Below are positions 61,664-64,000 of a stretch of DNA of 64,000 bases, piece by piece. A model generated the notes under the pieces. That model ran no database searches. It saw only the letters and a list, made by a program, of their open reading frames with translations, and had not been told where the DNA came from. The DNA is taken from NCBI GenBank assembly GCA_937139495.1, contig CAKZQC010000042.1:1-64000 (forward strand), written 5' to 3'. Position 1 is the first letter of the stretch. Each line of letters opens with the position of its first letter. Origin of the DNA: an uncultured Saprospiraceae bacterium. GTDB taxonomy: Bacteria; Bacteroidota; Bacteroidia; Chitinophagales; Saprospiraceae. The position numbers were made by a program, and so were the translations under genes.

Positions 61664-63217
61664 TTATATTTCTTTGCGCAATCGAGCGACGGGAACACCG
61701 AGTTGCTCTCTATATTTAGCAACTGTTCTTCTTGCTATTTCGTAGCCTTTTTCTTTTAGCATATTTTTCAGCTTCTCGTCCGATAGTGGCTTTCTTTTGT
61801 TTTCCATCGACACAATCTCTGTCAATATTTTCTTGACTTCTTTGGTCGAAACTTCTTCGCCTGAGCTAGTCTGCAAGGATTCCGAAAAGAAATCTTTTAG
61901 TCGCATGGTGCCAAACTCTGTTTGCACATATTTGCTATTGGCTACCCTTGACACGGTTGATATATCCAAGCTTGTAATCTCCGCTATATCTTTCAGAATC
62001 ATTGGACGCAATCGTTTTTCGTCTCCATTCAGGAAGAAATCATATTGATACTGCATAATCGTGTACATGGTGCGCATCATTGTATCCTGACGTTGTTTGA
62101 TAGCGTCTATAAACCAGCGAGCAGCATCTATTTTTTGTTTGACAAACAAAGCCGCCTCTTTTGTCTTTTTATTTTTTTTGTCCACCTTGTAGGCGCCCAA
62201 CATTTCTTTGTATTGATTATTGACACGTAGCTCAGGAGCATTGCGCGCATTCAATCTCAAATCTAGTTCGCCATTTTTATTTTCGATAATAAAATCAGGA
62301 ACAATATACTGCTTTTTCCAAGCAGAAGAAGTTGGAGCATAAGCACTACCCGGTTTGGGATTGAGTTTGAGTATCTCATTGGTCGCATCTCTCAAATCTT
62401 CTCTGAACAAAGAGAGCTGACGCAATAACTTGTTGTAGTGTTTTTTCGAAAATTCATCAAAGTATTTTTCAATAATTTTATGCGCCAATTTGATGTGCTT
62501 CAAGTCTTCGTCCGAATAATGGTCGGTTACCTCTCTAGATATCATCTTACGCTCGAGCTGTATCAGCAAACACTCTTGCAAGTCTTGTGCTCCAATACCT
62601 GCAGGCTCGAAAGTTTGTACTTTTTTGAGTACATCTTTGACCTCTTGCTCGGTTACCATCAGGTTTTGAGCAAACGCCAAATCGTCGGTAATCGCCATTG
62701 GCTCCCTTCTCAAATAACCATCTTCATCAATACTGCCAATAATTTGTTCGGCTATGATTTGGTTGCGTTCGTTAAGTTGTAGCAAACCCAACTGTTCTTC
62801 CATGTGTTCGTGAAAAGAACTCTCCAAAGCAATGGGCATTGTTTTATCTTCGTCATCTGCCGAATAATTATTGACCTCGTACTTGTACGAAGGCTCATCG
62901 TCATCGCCCATGTAGTCCTCCAGATAATCGTCTAGTGACGTATCATCTTGATATTCTGGCTCTTCATATTCGCTATCGTCTGCACTTTCCTTTTCGTCTT
63001 GTGTTCCGTCGTTCGTTTCGTCTATATGAAAATCTTCTACTTGCTCGTCTTCGTCTAGCAATTCATCTTTAGAATCTTCCAATGCTGGGTTAGATTCTAG
63101 CTCTTGCTGAATACGTTGGTCAAGCATTGCCGTAGGCACCTGCAATAGCTTCATCAATTGAATCTGCTGCGGCGATAGTTTCTGTGTCTGTTTTTGTGAT
63201 AGATTTTGTCTTAACAT
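61664..63217 (-). CDS. rpoN: RNA polymerase sigma-54 factor
   Basis: A 517-residue sigma-54. Region I is LSQKQTQKLSPQQIQLMKLLQVPTAMLDQRIQQELESNPALE (Gln/Leu-rich). A very acidic region II (about 45-130) follows, then the core-binding domain and a helix-turn-helix (DIAEITSLDISTVSRVANSKYVQTEFG). The C-terminal RpoN box is ARRTVAKYREQLGVPVAR. All landmarks are intact. Sigma-54 needs AAA+ enhancer-binding proteins, and none is encoded in this window. The ATG at 63217 is chosen because it opens region I; 16 earlier codons in frame are unlikely. A possible -7 element reading TAACTTTTG on the minus strand (63345-63353) lies upstream. Confidence 0.95.
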   Translation of the reverse strand: MLRQNLSQKQTQKLSPQQIQLMKLLQVPTAMLDQRIQQELESNPALEDSKDELLDEDEQVEDFHIDETNDGTQDEKESADDSEYEEPEYQDDTSLDDYLEDYMGDDDEPSYKYEVNNYSADDEDKTMPIALESSFHEHMEEQLGLLQLNERNQIIAEQIIGSIDEDGYLRREPMAITDDLAFAQNLMVTEQEVKDVLKKVQTFEPAGIGAQDLQECLLIQLERKMISREVTDHYSDEDLKHIKLAHKIIEKYFDEFSKKHYNKLLRQLSLFREDLRDATNEILKLNPKPGSAYAPTSSAWKKQYIVPDFIIENKNGELDLRLNARNAPELRVNNQYKEMLGAYKVDKKNKKTKEAALFVKQKIDAARWFIDAIKQRQDTMMRTMYTIMQYQYDFFLNGDEKRLRPMILKDIAEITSLDISTVSRVANSKYVQTEFGTMRLKDFFSESLQTSSGEEVSTKEVKKILTEIVSMENKRKPLSDEKLKNMLKEKGYEIARRTVAKYREQLGVPVARLRKEI

Positions 63218-63529
63218 AATGCTGTCTTTTTGGGTAGTGTTATTCAAATCTCGAAACCAGTCCAATGCTATATATCCTTATTCTAACAAATAATAAGATG
63301 ACTCATTGAGTAGGTGTTCTAATTCTTTAAACGAACTTGAATTGCAAAAGTTACTAAATCTAATTGAAAAAACCGTTTTTAACAATTGTTTTTTATTTTT
63401 TGGTAGGGTTTTTGATAAAAATTGAGATTTGCTATGCCTCTTCTACTGAATCCCTTACCTTAAATAGACTTATTTTTAACAAAAATTAAACGATTAGCTT
63501 CTTCCTTAGAGAGTCTTTTAGACATACTC
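63218..63529. other. Upstream region of rpoN
   Basis: About 310 A+T-rich bases. It contains the minus-strand leader of rpoN with the -7-like sequence at 63345-63353, and the 12-base repeat units at its right end. No open frame is supported. Confidence 0.45.
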
Positions 63530-63533
63530 TTAG
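63506..63533. repeat. 12-base repeat unit, two tandem copies over a stop codon
   Basis: TTAGAGAGTCTT followed by TTAGACATACTC and TTAG, the same 12-base period as at 23481. The TTA at 63530-63532 is the stop codon of the gene at the right edge. Confidence 0.58.
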
Positions 63534-64000
63534 TCCGTCAGATACTCCAAGTATCGACGCAAGTCAGGATAAATAGGTATTAGATTGCGTGCTTGACTTT
63601 TCGTAATGCGCTTGCCATCTACATAAGGAATTATTTCAGCTTGACTGAACCCATACACCGCTTCTGTTCGGCTATGAATAGACTTAATCGCAATAAAAGT
63701 AGATTCTAAGCCGACCATATAATCGACCGCAATGGCACTTGCATTCTTTTCGGTACTGAAGTTGGTTAAGTCGGTCTCAAATATCGGGTGAACAAACAAA
63801 GAAGACGTCGTTGTTATTTTTACTTGATAACTCAAACCTTGCATTTTTTTCTGAAAACGAGTATAGGCAGGCGACTGCATCAAGGGGCTTACCTGTGGGG
63901 CTACGTTGTTAATTTTCAATTCTAGATTAGGTGGCGTGTGTATCAATAAATCAATTCGTGCATTAATACGATGCGACAATTCGCTAGGCGAATCATCAAA
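63530..64000 (-). CDS. C-terminal part of a gene running off the window
   Basis: The frame is open to the last base, so the gene starts outside the window; only 156 codons are seen. The first visible residues FDDSPSELSHRINARIDLLIH could be the end of an OmpA-like peptidoglycan-binding domain (R-x-N-x-R-V-type motif), but this is weak. The rest (YQVKITTTSSLFVHPIFETD, LESTFIAIKSIHSRTEAVYGFSQAEIIPYVDGKR) is unrecognised. The TTG at 63979 is not needed as a start. The stop codon lies within the 12-base repeat. Confidence 0.55.
   Translation of the reverse strand, partial: FDDSPSELSHRINARIDLLIHTPPNLELKINNVAPQVSPLMQSPAYTRFQKKMQGLSYQVKITTTSSLFVHPIFETDLTNFSTEKNASAIAVDYMVGLESTFIAIKSIHSRTEAVYGFSQAEIIPYVDGKRITKSQARNLIPIYPDLRRYLEYLTD

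Overview
The window is A+T-rich DNA from a member of the Bacteroidota. Several features point there: type IX secretion (T9SS) signatures (giant secreted proteins ending in a Por-type sorting domain, and a PorP/SprF-like protein), an N-terminally extended GAPDH, a LytS-type histidine kinase with an extracytoplasmic TPR region, TTTG/TAnnTTTG-type promoters, and A-rich leaders in place of Shine-Dalgarno sites. MqnD indicates menaquinone synthesis by the futalosine route. A Saprospiria-like organism is my best guess, but this is inference. I saw no rRNA, tRNA, CRISPR array, insertion sequence or prophage.

Layout. 1-10.9 kb: RNase R with an unusual extra C-terminal domain (rnr), an SDR/MORN-repeat pair, an RNA 2'-phosphotransferase (kptA), then an operon of a secreted protein, two membrane proteins and a TPR histidine kinase. 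11-14.8 kb: a Clp-type double AAA+ unfoldase with a degenerate first ATPase module, a decayed TIMP-like gene and a tandem universal stress protein. 15-19.4 kb: a small protein, an ECF sigma factor and an anti-sigma/beta-barrel fusion in overlapping frames, then two phasin-like proteins behind a clear promoter. 19.4-25.4 kb: lptB, alanine dehydrogenase, a CAP-domain protein, an FtsX-like permease, a Pro-Glu-Lys-rich protein and rsgA.

25.6-31.6 kb: a TIR-like/TPR/SDR three-part fusion (the most unusual gene here), two proteins of unknown function and a family 2 glycosyltransferase. 31.6-46.5 kb: three consecutive giant T9SS cargo proteins. The first two share an almost identical 1.35-kb 3' segment that includes the terminator. 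46.5-50.2 kb: mqnD, a lipoprotein and two tandem secreted endonuclease I paralogues. 50.3-64 kb: metabolic and housekeeping genes (GAPDH, SDR, hpt, methyltransferase, ilvE, oligopeptidase B-like), small envelope proteins, a PorP/SprF-like protein, a LysM/double-psi-barrel protein, rpoN (sigma-54) and the 3' part of a gene that runs off the window.

How the genes fit together. The surface-facing genes (giant adhesins, secreted nucleases, PorP/SprF) look like cargo and accessories of the T9SS, whose core genes are elsewhere. Regulation is represented by the ECF sigma operon, the orphan sensor kinase and sigma-54. Most transcription units end in strong inverted-repeat terminators. Two families of short dispersed repeats sit in intergenic regions or over stop codons. 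Start codons were moved inside the longest open frame wherever a signal peptide or a conserved domain start indicated it.
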